Source: Glandiceps talaboti (Eukaryota > Hemichordata > Enteropneusta > Spengelidae). From it: a stretch of 33,500 bases of DNA. Both the position numbers and the translations under genes were made by a program. The notes beneath the pieces are model-generated. The model was not told where the DNA came from. It was given only the letters and a program-made list of their open reading frames with translations, and searched no databases. The stretch covers positions 15,993,271 to 16,026,770 of the forward strand of contig NC_135558.1 of NCBI RefSeq assembly GCF_964340395.1. Reading direction: 5' to 3'. This document shows, one piece after another, positions 10,823 through 21,595 of the stretch (position 1 is its first letter; every line of letters begins with the position of its first letter).

Positions 10823-11446
10823 TAAAGTGCAATGTTTGAATCCCACATATCCGCATAATTAGTATCATATCATGGTGTGGAAAACAACTGCCTTGCATTG
10901 AAGTTGCAAAGCAATAGACAAGGATGACCCAGAACAAGACAATGATTCTATTCCACCATTTGGCTAATAACAGAAAATAAATCCAAAATAGTTAGTTGAA
11001 AAAAAGTTGATGTTTTAAATTGAACATTTGAAGGTCACCGCTAGATTTATGACAGTTTAATTCAATAATATTATCGTATCTACATATAAAAAACATTAAA
11101 TGCGACAGAATAATTACCAATAATTCACATATACAGTGAGTTCAGCTTTGCACTAAAAATTTTAGTAGCTGACTATCATGTCCGTACAAGTTTGTTTTCA
11201 GAATGGCATTTGCGTTGTCACCGTATTTTTCATCATCTAGATGAGAGATATTACCAGGTGAATACACTGGTGAATATAATGATAAATTGTGTCTGAACTT
11301 AACATCTGTCCTGACAGTCAGGTGTAGTGTGAACGTCAATGGAACTCCAAGGACTAATAAAATTATGTCGCATGATTACCGATACATATATCTCACCACC
11401 TGCGCCGTTTTTTGTTTTTTTTCCTGTCTCTTTTTTGCGTTAACAG

Positions 11447-11559
11447 AAACGTACCGTACGGTGGATTCTCACTTATACAAGTGGATGGCCTAGATACTTT
11501 AATGAAGGATATTCTGGAGAAGACGATGAAACGACGGAAAGGACGAGTTAGAATCGGAG
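11447..11559 (+). CDS. MAPKAP1: SIN1/MAPKAP1 exon: first half of Ras-binding domain
   Basis: This is an internal coding exon of 113 bp. The acceptor is 'gcgttaacag' after a strong pyrimidine tract. The donor is GAG|gtagga at 11560. Joined to the two bases left from the previous exon it reads V-N-V-P-Y-G-G-F-S-L-I-Q-V-D, then T-L-M-K-D-I-L-E-K-T-M-K-R-R-K-G, and ends I-G plus one base. Vertebrate SIN1 has 'RINAAHGFSLIQVD...TMKEILLKAVKRRKG' here, so the insect of sequence similarity is continuous except for one extra residue before G-F-S. This is the start of the ubiquitin-fold Ras-binding domain (human about 279-353), which contacts RAS-family GTPases. The phase in is 2 and the phase out is 1, both consistent with the neighbours. 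The donor is weaker than those of the other two exons. Confidence 0.95.
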
Positions 11560-11750
11560 GTAGGAAACGTTTGTATTTAGTTCCGTGTGTAGTTCTTTCA
11601 CCCGAAGTTTTGTAAACCCAGTTAGAATCGTATGTATTCAGCTCTGCTTGTAGCTGTTTTATCAAAGGTTTCATATTTGTCCAGTTAGAATATGACTCTT
11701 ATGAGGTAGAAATCGTTCATATTTAGTTCTGTATGTAGCTGTTTCTTGTA
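11547..11750 (+). repeat. Diverged triplication of the exon end and its donor
   Basis: The exon's last 13 bases plus the first 40 or so intron bases ('gttagaatcgg|agGTAGGaaacg', then 'tttgtatttagttccgtg') recur downstream. Copy 2 begins at 11621 ('gttagaatcgtatgtattc', then 'agctctgcttgtagctgttt'). Copy 3 begins at 11684 ('gttagaatatgactc', then 'gaGGTAGaaatcgttcatat' and 'ttagttctgtatgtagctg'). Copy 3 preserves a GAG|GTAGAA donor-like site at 11706. The duplication therefore spans a functional splice junction. Confidence 0.75.
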
Positions 11751-11952
11751 TAGTATTGTATGGTGATGATTGCAGTAACTTGGAGCTTGGGTAGATATTA
11801 CAACGAGTAACAGTGAAGTAAAGCACTTTCTCTATGTGCTGCACTCATATCAAGTGTACAAGTATACATGTACTGTTTCAATTGGCTTGTTTACAAGCCC
11901 AGCATGTGTCCTTTCTGATGTGGTCAATTAGCAAATGAAACAGTGTACTTTT

Positions 11953-12537
11953 ACACTTGATATGGATGCTATACACGATTGTGTTACATACAGAAAACGC
12001 ATTACTTAGGTGTTATGGGTTGTACTTGATATGGCTGCTATAACTGATAGTGGTACATACAGAAAACGCTTTACTTAGGTGTTATAGGTTGTACTTGATA
12101 TGGCTGCTATAAATGATTGTGGTACATACATACAGAAACGCTTTACTTTGGTGTTATGGGTTGTACTTGATATGGCTGCTATAACTGATAGTGGTACATA
12201 CAGAAAATGCTTCACTTAGGTGTTATGGGTTGTACTTGATATGGCTGCTGTAACTGATAGTGGTACATACAGAAAACACTTTACTTAGGTGTTATGGGTT
12301 GTACTTGATACATATAACTGATAATGGTACATACAGAAAATGCTTTACTTAGGTGTTATGGGTTGTACTTGATATGGCTGCTGTAACTGATAGTGGTACA
12401 TACAGAAAACACTTTACTTAGGTGTTATGGGTTGTACTTGATACATATAACTGATAATGGTACATACAGAAAACACTTTACTTAGGTGTTATGGGTTGTA
12501 CTTGATATGGCTGCTATAACTGATAGTGGTACATACA
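11953..12537. repeat. 69/64-bp minisatellite, about 8.5 copies
   Basis: The 'acttgatatgg' landmark occurs at 11955, 12024, 12093, 12165, 12234, 12303, 12367, 12436 and 12500. Spacings are 69, 69, 72, 69, 69, 64, 69 and 64 bp. The 64-bp units lack 'ggctgc' and read 'acttgatacatataactg'. The alternating 69+64 pair at the 3' end indicates amplification of a dimer. The unit also contains 'ggtacatacagaaaac'. Confidence 0.95.
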
Positions 12538-13100
12538 AAACTGCCAATTTTTACATGTATCTGTGCAAAACTATCAATTTTATCTTTGTACAAGTGTATA
12601 CATTTTCAGTTGAGAGGAAAACTATATCTTAATTTTAAATTTGAAGGATTTTTCTTGGCATACGGTCTGTATGAACTTAAAAAGTTTTCATGCATCTGTG
12701 TAAAACCTTCACTTTCATCTGTACACAAGTCTCTACATTGTACATTTTCTGATAAAAATTCTGTCTTTTTTATCCAAATTTGTAATATGTACAATGTTAC
12801 TGTAGATGTGTAAATTTCCGAGTTTTATGTGCATATTTCTTGGGAATTTTTATTGCAAATTTTACGGTTGATTTGTAAGTATGCCTTTTGCATTATCTTG
12901 AAGATTATAATTGTAGTACTTTGATCGTGTCAAGGATCCCCCAAGGATCAGAATTTGAAAAATGGAAAAAAAATATTATCTGTGTATTGTTTATTCATAC
13001 TTCAAAAACAAAAACGTTTAGTAAAAAATTCCCAAATGAACATATCTAAATACTAGATTTACTTCAAGGTAATTGGTGATGATGCAGTAAATGTTGAAAT

Positions 13101-13103
<3 letters not shown>

Positions 13104-13199
<96 letters not shown>

Positions 13200-13208
13200 G
13201 TCAGAGTC

Positions 13209-13260
<52 letters not shown>
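13104..13260. repeat. (GA)n then (GACA)n microsatellite
   Basis: A pure (GA)n of about 90 bp runs to 13194. It is followed by three 'gtcaga' units and then (CAGA)n/(GACA)n to 13260. It is purine-rich on the sense strand. The (GA)n part is a classic H-DNA-forming mirror repeat. Confidence 0.97.
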
Positions 13261-13261
<1 letters not shown>

Positions 13262-15045
13262 TTTGACAATATGCAGTAAATGTGGTGCAAATTGAAAACT
13301 TGCCATTTCTGCCAGAAAAAAAGCAAAATTTTCAGAAAAGAAATAAATTTTTGATAATGCACAAGTTTTAGAATTTAGAATTTGAAATTTTCTATCACAA
13401 AAAAAGACAACATTTTTTCAGACAAGAATATGCAATAATCATGTATCATGATCTGTATTTCAGTGTTAGAATTTTCTTCAAGACTCGTTGGTCATGCACT
13501 GCATATCTATAAATTATAATGTGCATGTCTCTTTTTTTTCTTTTTTTTGAGGGGGGGGGAGGGGGGGGGTATGTACCAAGAAGAGTTTGACACTAAAAAT
13601 GCAAAAGTTTTGTGGCAAATTTGAAACAGCCATACAAAATAAGACTTTCTTCTCAAACTTTTGTGCACCCAAATAAATTTGTTTAGTTTATTGTCTATTT
13701 GTGATCAACTGTTATTGTAACTTTCTTGTGTCTACACCGTGAGAAAGTATGCTACAAAAAACACCTACCAGTTTGAACATGTTGTGAAAAAAAATAACTC
13801 AATACCGCATAATACGTGCCTGTCCTTCAAAATGTGAAAATTACGCTTTGTTAAGTGAAGTAGACCACAGGAACATGCTCTAATGATGTCATAGGTGTGA
13901 GCTAAATGCACAGCACTTCAAGAAAAAAAAAGTCACTTTCCCCCCTTAGGACTTGCTTGATCATTTCACAGGAACTTTCATTATAAATATATGCCTTATT
14001 CCCCTCGTCGGGTCAAAGGTCAAGAGGCGCTTCTCAACGTTTTAGCTTTCAACACCTCTGTTAAGCACATGCTTCTAGTTTGAGAGAGTTAAAAGTCTGA
14101 ATATATGCTAAGAGAAGAAGGACAAGTCAGTGCTTGTGTCGTCTGCTCGTCGTTAGCATTATTATACACATCAGACCGTAATGCAGAGAAATGTTTGCCA
14201 GAATTCAGTGAATCGTAAAAGTACTTACTCACCAAGATTGAAAGTCGACTAAGATAAAGAGACGATGTAAAATAGCCGTTTCAAATTTTATGAGATACCT
14301 GGTAAAAGAGTCCACTCATCCTTTCCCAAAATGGCTTCTCGGAATATTTTTTTGATTAGTTTCTAATTATGGCAGATTTATTGATAATTCCAGGGAGAAA
14401 TTTCAGCTTTTAGAGTCGATGATTTATTGCTTTCCAAACGAGGGCAGAAGTTTTCACAGAAATTTAGACGCTGACAATTTGTACATGAACGTTCGTTTAT
14501 AAAGAATGAAATATTAGAAGGTTAATTGTGTCACCGCTAATGGCTACATTTCATTCAAAATTACGTACTTTTTCAGAAATTTTGTCTCATATCAGTCTTA
14601 TCTGCAGTCATTATTGAATATAATTCTATACTTTTGGATTCTCATCAAGAATTAAATGTAATATCGATGTGTTGTGGAAGATACAAATTGTTTGTTTTCA
14701 AATATTTTGTGAAAAGGGAAATTTTTGATGGATGCGTTGATGTGCAGTAGATGTATTAGCAGTCTGTACTTTCAAATTATCCTAATTTTCTTGTTTTTGT
14801 CTAATTTTTTTTTAATTTGTGAAAAAATGTTATCCGCAAGTTCAATATCTTCACCAAAATATCTCGATATGAAATTAAGTCTTGTTTAGCAGAGTCTAGC
14901 ACACAGACACTTGCGCAAAAGCAAAAAATGTATATTTTCAGCGACACTTCATTTTGAGCACTACCAATTTGATTTTGCAACTGTCATTTCATGCTACAAA
15001 GTAAACTATCTCATCCTACATAGAGACTACCAATCTTTACCGCCA

Positions 15046-15745
15046 AAAAAAAAAAAATGGCCACTATGTCATGGTATAAGCAATTCTAAAGATCAAATTT
15101 CCATTTGAAGTTCTTAGATCGTATTTGTCTAAACACCAAAATTGTATGTCGTGTATAAAAATAATTGTGTGTACATAAAAACTTACTGACTTCAATATTT
15201 TCAGACTACACATTCTGATTATAGTGGTTTACAAAATAAAATAATGATGAAAAAAGTCCAGAACTGGCTACTGTGCTGTGGTATAAACGCTTCTAAAATA
15301 ATGTCTTACTAAACATCCAAGCACAAATTGTAAATCACTCTTGAATATATTCATAAAAACACACAAAATGCACTTTTATGATTATAAATTGAACGGTTCC
15401 CAAAATAAAATAATGCTGAAAAAAGTTCAGAACTGGCTATTGTACTGTGATATAAATGCTTCTAAAATAATGTCCTACTAAACATCCAAGCACAAATTAT
15501 ACATCACTCATGAAGAATATATTCATAAAAACACACAGACTGTACTATGATTATAAATTATATAGCTTACAAAAAATAAAATAATGCTGAAAAAATTCTA
15601 GAACTGGCTATTGTACTGTGATATAAACACTTCTAAAATAATGTCTTACTAAACATCCAAGCACAAATTGTACATCACTCATGAAGAATATATTCATGAA
15701 AACATACAGACTGTACTATGATTATAAATTACAAGGGTCACAAAG
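15046..15745. repeat. 170-bp tandem repeat, 3 good copies plus 1 diverged
   Basis: The landmark 'aaaataaaataatg' occurs at 15233, 15402 and 15573 (periods 169 and 171). Each unit continues with 'cagaactggctattgtactg', 'cttctaaaataatgtcttac' and 'taaacatccaagcacaaatt'. A strongly diverged unit precedes them at 15046-15230 ('aatggccactatgtcatgg', 'gtctaaacaccaaaattgta'). The unit is AT-rich and nucleosome-length, with no open frame. Confidence 0.92.
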
Positions 15746-16054
15746 CAAAACATTTTTTGCAGATTTTACCAAATTTTTAAATCTGATTTATTAGTGATAA
15801 TTCCATACATTTTACTTACAACTGCTATTAGTACTTTACTATGATTAATAATTCTATAGATTTTATCAATTTTACTTTATCAGGATTATTTTATAATAAT
15901 AATTTATTTCTGTACTTTAGTCACCAGTCTGTGTTACAAATTAGTCTCAAAGAAATTCATTGATGGAGTTAGGAAGAAAGAGTCATACATCTTGTATATG
16001 TTGGGCTTCTTATTTAATATCATAGTTTCAACTATATTTATTTAACAAAATTAA

Positions 16055-16404
16055 CTAAGGCTTAAAAAAAAATTGTTTGGTTCTGGTTACCTGGCCCCAT
16101 CAACTTTATTTTTTACATATTCAAGAAAAAAATAATAAAATCATGAAAATTGTCAAGTTTCACAAAAAAATAGTGGATGCGAAAACTGACATCAACTGAA
16201 AAAGACAATATAAAACTGTTCTTCCAATCTGTAATGACTACATCTGATGAGAAGAAACCAATAACAGAGACCACATGGAAAACAACAGAAAACATAACTA
16301 CCTGAACTATACACTCACACATGAAAAAAAAAATTTAAATCTAACTACCCCACTTATTCTAAAATTGAGCGTAATCGGAACCACACAATTCTTTTTGTTA
16401 GGTC
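16055..16404. mobile_element. MITE-like element, copy 1 (TAAGGCYTAAAA / TGTKTGGTTCC TIRs)
   Basis: The left end is 'taaggcttaaaaaaaaattg' then 'tttggttctggttac'. The right end, in reverse complement, is 'tgtgtggttccgattacgc'. The termini are inverted repeats (17 core bases with about 3 mismatches). The interior is non-coding and A/T-rich and contains 'cataactacctgaactatac'. The same element occurs in opposite orientation at 18580-18981. No transposase or clear target-site duplication is seen. Confidence 0.78.
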
Positions 16405-16483
16405 AAATAAAGCTGTAGAGCTGGACATTTTCGTGATTCTGTTTATTTCACTGGAAAACAAAGGTTTTAAAAATTTTGGTAAT

Positions 16484-16563
16484 GAAAATATTTTAGCTAA
16501 AAATGACATCTCAACTTTGGGGAAGAAATATTTTAACTAAAAATGATGTCTCAACTTTAGGGG
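16484..16563. repeat. 41-bp tandem duplication
   Basis: 'gaaaatattttagctaaaaa' then 'tgacatctcaactttgggg' (16484) is repeated as 'gaaatattttaactaaaaat' then 'gatgtctcaactttagggg' (16525). This is a simple two-copy repeat. Confidence 0.85.
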
Positions 16564-17899
16564 AATGAAGAAATTTAGGAATACTTATATAATTTTTGTC
16601 AAGCTATAATAAAATGACACACTTTTCAAGTGACATGGTTTCCACTGTCAATGCTCTTTGACGACATTTTAACTTCGCTGCACCATTAACTTGTGAATTT
16701 AAGGCCACTCCAAAAATATTTGGATGATATTTTTTGAAACCATATTGTTCAAACATTTGAAAATGTAAATTTTTCGCTATTTTTGACATAAATTTTTTCG
16801 TTTTATAACCAAAGATGACATATTTTATTACGATTCAAAAGGTGTGATGAAAATGTTTGCATATGGTAATCGCTCGTAAATTAGTTGTAATAATGAGGTG
16901 ACAAGTTTTCAATTTTTTCCTAATTTTAATGATTTACTGTCGGACAGTTATTTTTATAGAAAATTTAAAAGAAATTTGCTAACAATACATATAATGGAGT
17001 GAGAAATTTTATTGAGTTTATTAACTGGGCATGTTTAATAGTGATATTGGATTTCCAACGTGCGATAATCCACAGAGTTGTCTATCACTCCTTTTGTTCG
17101 CTGTAATGCCATACAGGTTATTAAATATAGTGCCTAAGAATGATTTATTGGCTAATCCATCGTAATTTCCTCTCTGAAAATGATAGACTCCTTTCAGTGT
17201 CGAATAATAGAAGAAAGAGCTAGTTTACAGAGATCGCAAAAAAAAAAAAAAACCATTCGGTGCTCCATTCACTGCGTCATGCAAAAAAAAAAAAGCTTTC
17301 AATGTTCCAAAGTACTCAGTCAGATGTCGGTGTATAGGAAACTGCTTTTACGACCAAAATAGTCCTTTGTGTGTGGTAACAGCAGAACAAGAAACGCATT
17401 AGAATATGAAAAATGATTGACCATTACAAATGTAATTATCTGCCATAAATCAAACAGATCTTTCTTAATCACAGCAAATATTAAGTGATTCTAGGCTTGC
17501 TTATAGAAAAACGATCTCATAATTCTTAGTACCAGATTCGGAATTTATGAGCGTTGTAGCGACAGAAAGAGGACTTAAGTAACCTTTAATAACCTTATGA
17601 ACTGTTATTAACAGTTCCATCAGTAATATTTCACTCTCTGCACAGTAAATAGCCTACAAACGTACAAAATTGAATTAAAATCTATATGCTTTATTTCCTA
17701 AGCTAAGCCGAATGCGTCGTGTTTCATTTCACTCGCTACAAACAAAACAGTGTATTATTTTGAGAAAAAATATGACTCACTAGAAATTGTATGATACAAA
17801 ATTAAACCTCGAGGTACGTTCAAGGGCATGGTATTTGCATAATAATGTAATATTTATGCAAATTTCCTCACTATTGTGTTGGTTTTTTTTTTCAAAACT

Positions 17900-18420
17900 T
17901 AACCTTCAATTATGACGTTTTTCAAATGCAGGTTTGTTGAGGAAATAAAGGATACAGTATTTTCATATAATTATTTCTTTGTAAAAAAGATCAGAGCTAA
18001 ATATTTATATAAATTGACATCAATAATTTGTCGTACTATTATTAAAAATAACTTTCAGTTTTGACATTTCACAAATGCAGGTATGTTCAGGAAATAAAGG
18101 TAGCAATGGAGAATATAATGTTTATGGTTCCAAGAATCAATAGGACAGTACAATATAGTTACTTTGGAATGGTAAATTGGAAATGAATTCAACGTTTCGA
18201 TCCGTCTACTACAGACCTTGATTACGCAATGATTTAATTTTTCAATGTTAATGTTTCTCTCTGAACTGGTGGAATAATATGACAGATCAAAACGTCGCAT
18301 TCGTTTTCAATTTACCGTTCCAAAGTAACTATATTGTACTGTTCAAAGTGTTTGTTTTCATGTCAGTTCTTTGTAAACTAGATCAAAGCTTTATTGAATT
18401 ACTTTTGAAGAATATTTGAT
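17900..18420. repeat. Diverged direct repeats interrupted by a foldback
   Basis: 'atgacgtttttcaaatgcag' and 'gtttgttgaggaaataaagg' (about 17913-17951) recur as 'ttgacatttcacaaatgcag' and 'gtatgttcaggaaataaagg' (about 18060-18100). The trailing part 'tttctttgtaaaaaagatca' (about 17974) recurs after the foldback as 'gttctttgtaaactagatca' (18367). The second copy thus seems to have received the 18145-18342 element. Confidence 0.65.
18145..18342. mobile_element. 198-bp foldback with 58-bp inverted termini and a GAAACG motif
   Basis: The left arm is 'acagtacaatatagttactt' then 'tggaatggtaaattggaaat'. The right arm is its near-exact reverse complement, ending 'aactatattgtactgt' at 18342. Arms are about 58 bp and reach 'acgtttcgatc / gatcaaaacgt'. 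On the minus strand the centre reads 'ggtctgtagtagacggatcg' then 'aaacgttgaattc'. A short hairpin followed by CGAAACGTTG recalls motifs seen in Penelope-like element terminal repeats; that assignment is tentative. No coding region is present. Confidence 0.75.
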
Positions 18421-18579
18421 GTTGATGATATTTTACAAGTTAGGGTACATGAATATGATTCAGAACAAAATATATTTGAATTTCAAAAATACGACCAATA
18501 GTTATAAACTTTAGAAAGAGTGAAAATGTAAATGCAGTCAATAGTGCAAGGATAAGTTACTTGCATATTAGTTATGTTT

Positions 18580-18981
18580 TAAGGCTTTAAAAAATTATGT
18601 GGTTCCGATTATGCTCAATTTTAGAATAGGTGGGGTAGGTAGATTTTATTTTTATTTTTTATTTATTTATTTATTTATTTTTTTATTTTTTTTTTTTTTT
18701 CAATGTGTGAGTGTCTACTTCAGGTAGTTATGTTTTCCATATAGTCTCTGTGTTATTGGTTTCTTCCCATTAGTTGTACAGCCATTACAGATTGGAAGAA
18801 TAGTTTTATATTGTCTTTTTAAGTTGATCCAGTTTCCGCATCCATTATTTCTCGCAAGACTTCACAATTTTCGGGATTTTATTATCTTTTTCTCAAATAA
18901 GTATCAGAAAGTTTAGGGTCAGCAATGAAAAACTAGGTGGTGGTCGGGTAACTGGAACCAAACAGTTTTTTTTAGGCCTTA
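18580..18981. mobile_element. MITE-like element, copy 2 (inverted relative to copy 1)
   Basis: It runs from 'taaggctttaaaaaattatg' with 'tggttccgatta' to 'ggtaactggaaccaaacagt' with 'ttttttaggcctta', so it has the same terminal inverted repeats as 16055-16404 in the opposite orientation. The shared interior includes 'ttcaggtagttatgttttcc' and 'ttacagattggaagaatagt'. Copy 2 carries an expanded (TTTA)n / poly-T tract at 18642-18700. Confidence 0.78.
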
Positions 18982-19099
18982 CTATGATTTTAGAATAATA
19001 TGAAATGAAAAAATTTTCAAGTCGGAAATGTGTGATATTGTGTGCTTTGAAATCAGTTGAATGTGTATTTACAATGTAGGTTTAAGTAAAGACATTTAC

Positions 19100-19600
19100 A
19101 AATTTTATAAAAAGTGTGAAATTCACCCCAGATGTATGGTCAAAGATTCAAGAATATGTCACTTTTGAAATTTTTACAAATGATGAAAATTAACATCAAA
19201 GATTCAAGAATACGTCTCTTGTATACTAATGAGTTAGATGTATTTAGAACAGTTCTAAAAAAAATTCTGAAAAATTCTGAAAATTAACATTAAAAACAGG
19301 TCAAAGTGTCAAGGATACATTACTTGCATAATAATTAGTTGCGTATTTAGAATATGTAAATAAGCCCTTAAAAAAATTCAAGGTCCCAATATTTACATAT
19401 TGAAATTAGTCGCATACCAAACTACTACTACTAGTAGTTTGGGAAATATGACCTCTAGTGGTGAAATGTTTTTTTTAATGCATAATTGAAATAAAATAGA
19501 TCATACGATAATTTTATAAATATGACCTTCAATTGTGAAATGTAACCAAAAACTGAATACAAAGGTCAGCCGTGTCAAGGCTGTATAATTTGCATATTAA
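19100..19600. repeat. Degenerate dispersed/tandem repeats
   Basis: Phrases such as 'caaagattcaagaatatgtc', 'caaagattcaagaatacgtc', 'caaagtgtcaaggatacatt' and 'gtcaaggctgtataatttgc' recur every 60-250 bp, most followed by a 'ttgcata' motif and an 'attagttg/agttagat' phrase. A related phrase 'caaggataagttacttgcat' sits at 18547. It reads as an old, eroded array. An imperfect palindrome 'ccaaactacta...tagtagtttgg' lies at 19417-19442. Confidence 0.5.
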
Positions 19601-19795
19601 AACACCCTTTTTCAAAATATTCCAGCGTTGATTTGACAATACTGTTGGATACTATATTTTCAAGGAATTTAATTTTCATTTCAAAAAAATAAAGTGCCCT
19701 TATAATCCAAAGTCCTGATCTAATTTTCACTGAGAAGGTATGCAGCATTATTGCATGGTAGCCGTTGACTGGTATATACACTGGAAGTTTATATA

Positions 19796-19852
19796 ACCCC
19801 CCCCCACACACACACACACACACACATGCATATACACACATGCATGCATGCA
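19796..19852. repeat. Poly-C / (CA)n / CATG microsatellite
   Basis: A run of C (19798-19805) passes into (CA)n and then 'catgcatatacacacatgca' units. It marks the left boundary of the repeat that follows. Confidence 0.9.
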
Positions 19853-19857
19853 CACTT

Positions 19858-20225
19858 AGGTGTTATTCCCCAATATTTTACTGGGTTCAGCCAAGGAAAA
19901 TATGAGTGACCTAAGGGGCCTTTGTCACTACGTGTCCCTAGATGAGTAGTAACAACCCTTTAGATCATTAGAGTATTATCTGGCTGAGTGAAGAAAACTA
20001 TTGAAGAGTAACATAATTATACCAGCACCAGTAATAATAATATCAAAGAAATATTGGGAAGTAATATAATTTTGAATGTTTTGACTCATATTTCAAATAC
20101 AACAGAATCAGTGACATGGATATCTGTTGTAGTGACATAGATGCACATGCGTGATATAAAGTGACCAGAGTATATATTCCATATTTTTTTGCTCAACTTG
20201 GCTTGTGCATGGTATAAACGCTTAA
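19858..20225 (+). repeat. Interspersed repeat, family A copy 1
   Basis: It starts 'aggtgttattccccaatatt' and contains 'aaaatatgagtgacctaagg'. It then matches the reverse complement of 22425-22690 over about 255 bp, for example 'aacataattataccagcacc', 'gaccagagtatatattccat' and 'caacttggcttgtgcat'. The 'ccccaatatt...gaggggcc' head also appears at 29295-29352 and inverted at 21371-21430. The family is unnamed and non-coding. Confidence 0.7.
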
Positions 20226-20457
20226 ATGTATCCCTTCTCCCTACATACACACATGTACATGAACACGCACATACACATCTTTAACTCACCACACCCATCC
20301 ACCTACCCAGTGCACATACATGTTCCCTCCCACACATTCACTTTGATAAGACCCACCTTTTTTGCAGTAAAGGCACTATTTTAAAGAAGCTCGATGTTTA
20401 TAAAATTGTTGGACTTCATCCCAAAAAGTGAATTAAAACAAACCCAAAGTCATATAT

Positions 20458-20765
20458 AATAATAATTATTAGTGATGTTGATTTTTATATAGCGCTTTCC
20501 AACTTTTGTGTTCAAAGCACTTTACAATTTTTACCCCTGGCATGGATCTATATCAGGACAACAGCCCTTTATACTTCTTCAACTCCCTGGGGAGCATACA
20601 ATCCATTGCAGCCTCTATAAGAACATAGGATTAAAGCATTTACATTGCAACCTTTATCCTACCAGGTCCCCAATTATACAGCTGGGTTGACTGAGGCACA
20701 ATCATGCATGGTTCAAATCTTGCCTTGTTGAGGACTGTCACCAGTCAGAAATAAATGGCAGCGAT

Positions 20766-20798
<33 letters not shown>

Positions 20799-20861
20799 CT
20801 CAAACTTTCAACCTGCATATTTCAAAGCCAGTCGCTCTAACCATTTGCCAATCGTGACTCC
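20458..20861 (-). mobile_element. tRNA-derived SINE (minus strand) with internal poly-G
   Basis: Read on the minus strand it begins 'gtggagtcacgattggcaaa' and 'tggttagagcgactgg', a tRNA-like head with a degraded A box, followed by a B-box-like 'ggttgaaagtttgagcc'. It ends in the body 'gtaaagtgctttgaacacaa' and an (ATT)n tail (rc of 20458-20470). The same element is at 21596-21958. A run of 33 consecutive G (plus strand, 20766-20798) replaces the 'ggag' found in the sister copy. Confidence 0.82.
20766..20798. repeat. Homopolymer of 33 G
   Basis: This is an uninterrupted poly-G tract inside the SINE. The sister SINE has 'cgacggagctcaaac' at the same place, so the tract arose from a few G. It is capable of stacked quadruplexes, and its length may be an assembly estimate. 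Confidence 0.95.
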
Positions 20862-21114
20862 ACAAGTCAGGCTAACAATATCAACCCAACAGATCTGTCT
20901 ATTGGGTTAGGGAATATAGTGATACAGCATACTCGCTATAAATACATCTTTAAATTGACATTGTAGAATCAACCAGAACTTCACAGGATATTTATTCAAT
21001 TCTCTGGAACATAATTTATCCACCCTTCATTAAGTCACTAATCCCCCCTAGCTGAATTATGAGAACAGAAAATATTTATACAATGTTTCTTTTTCTGTGC
21101 ATTTTGTGATTACA

Positions 21115-21430
21115 TAGGGTCCAACCTTGTGTCTATATTTACCAACTTAGTGACATCATCAATTTCATATGCAAGTTCTACATCAGTGGTTTTGTGATGC
21201 TCAAAACGAGCCAAAAATGTTCAAAATTGCCTTTATTTTTTCCTCTATTACATGAATTATTCTCACACAGATATAATTATATTGTTCCCCCAGTATTTTT
21301 CCTATTTAGTCAGAAAATACTCCTTAACTAAGTGTTATGTCTGTACTCTTCTTTGACTTGTAATGAAAAGGCCCCTTAGGCCACTCATATTTCCCATGAC
21401 TTGTCAGGACTAAGAAACATATTGGGGTAC
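21115..21430 (-). repeat. Interspersed repeat, family A diverged copy
   Basis: It contains 'atgttcaaaattgcctttat', 'cagatataattatattgttc' and 'cctatttagtcagaaaatac', which parallel 22545-22675 ('acgttcaaaattgccattac', 'ggtatagttatgttattctc', 'cttcattcagccggaaaata'). It ends with the inverted 'aaggccccttaggccactca' head at 21369. Confidence 0.55.
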
Positions 21431-21595
21431 CAGTATGATGTCTAATTATTTGGTAACTTATTAAACTCAACTCAGTTTTTTTTTCTATTCTAGTTCTCAG
21501 AGATCCTCTCAGATCACATGTTCACTTTTAGTTTGACATTAATATATACCTCAGAACTATTCATACTTTGACTTAATGTACTTTGTATGATCATT

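Larger units (their letters stand above)
8463..11446 (+). other. MAPKAP1: SIN1 intron, 2,984 bp
   Basis: This is a GT-AG intron with donor 'gtgagtac' and acceptor 'ctcttttttgcgttaacag', preceded by a long T/C-rich tract from 11408. It is a phase-2 intron. It contains the CA/CATA microsatellite, a 90-bp direct duplication and the 31-bp minisatellite. I see nothing specific in 8925-9860, where short motifs such as 'tgaaatgtccaccaa' and 'tgaaatgtcatccaa' hint at an old duplication. I also see nothing in 10823-11400. No coding similarity was found. Confidence 0.93.

Noticed and set aside
11393-11674. 93-residue minus-strand frame overlapping the second SIN1 exon
   Set aside because: It is a shadow of the real exon on the opposite strand, with no similarity of its own.
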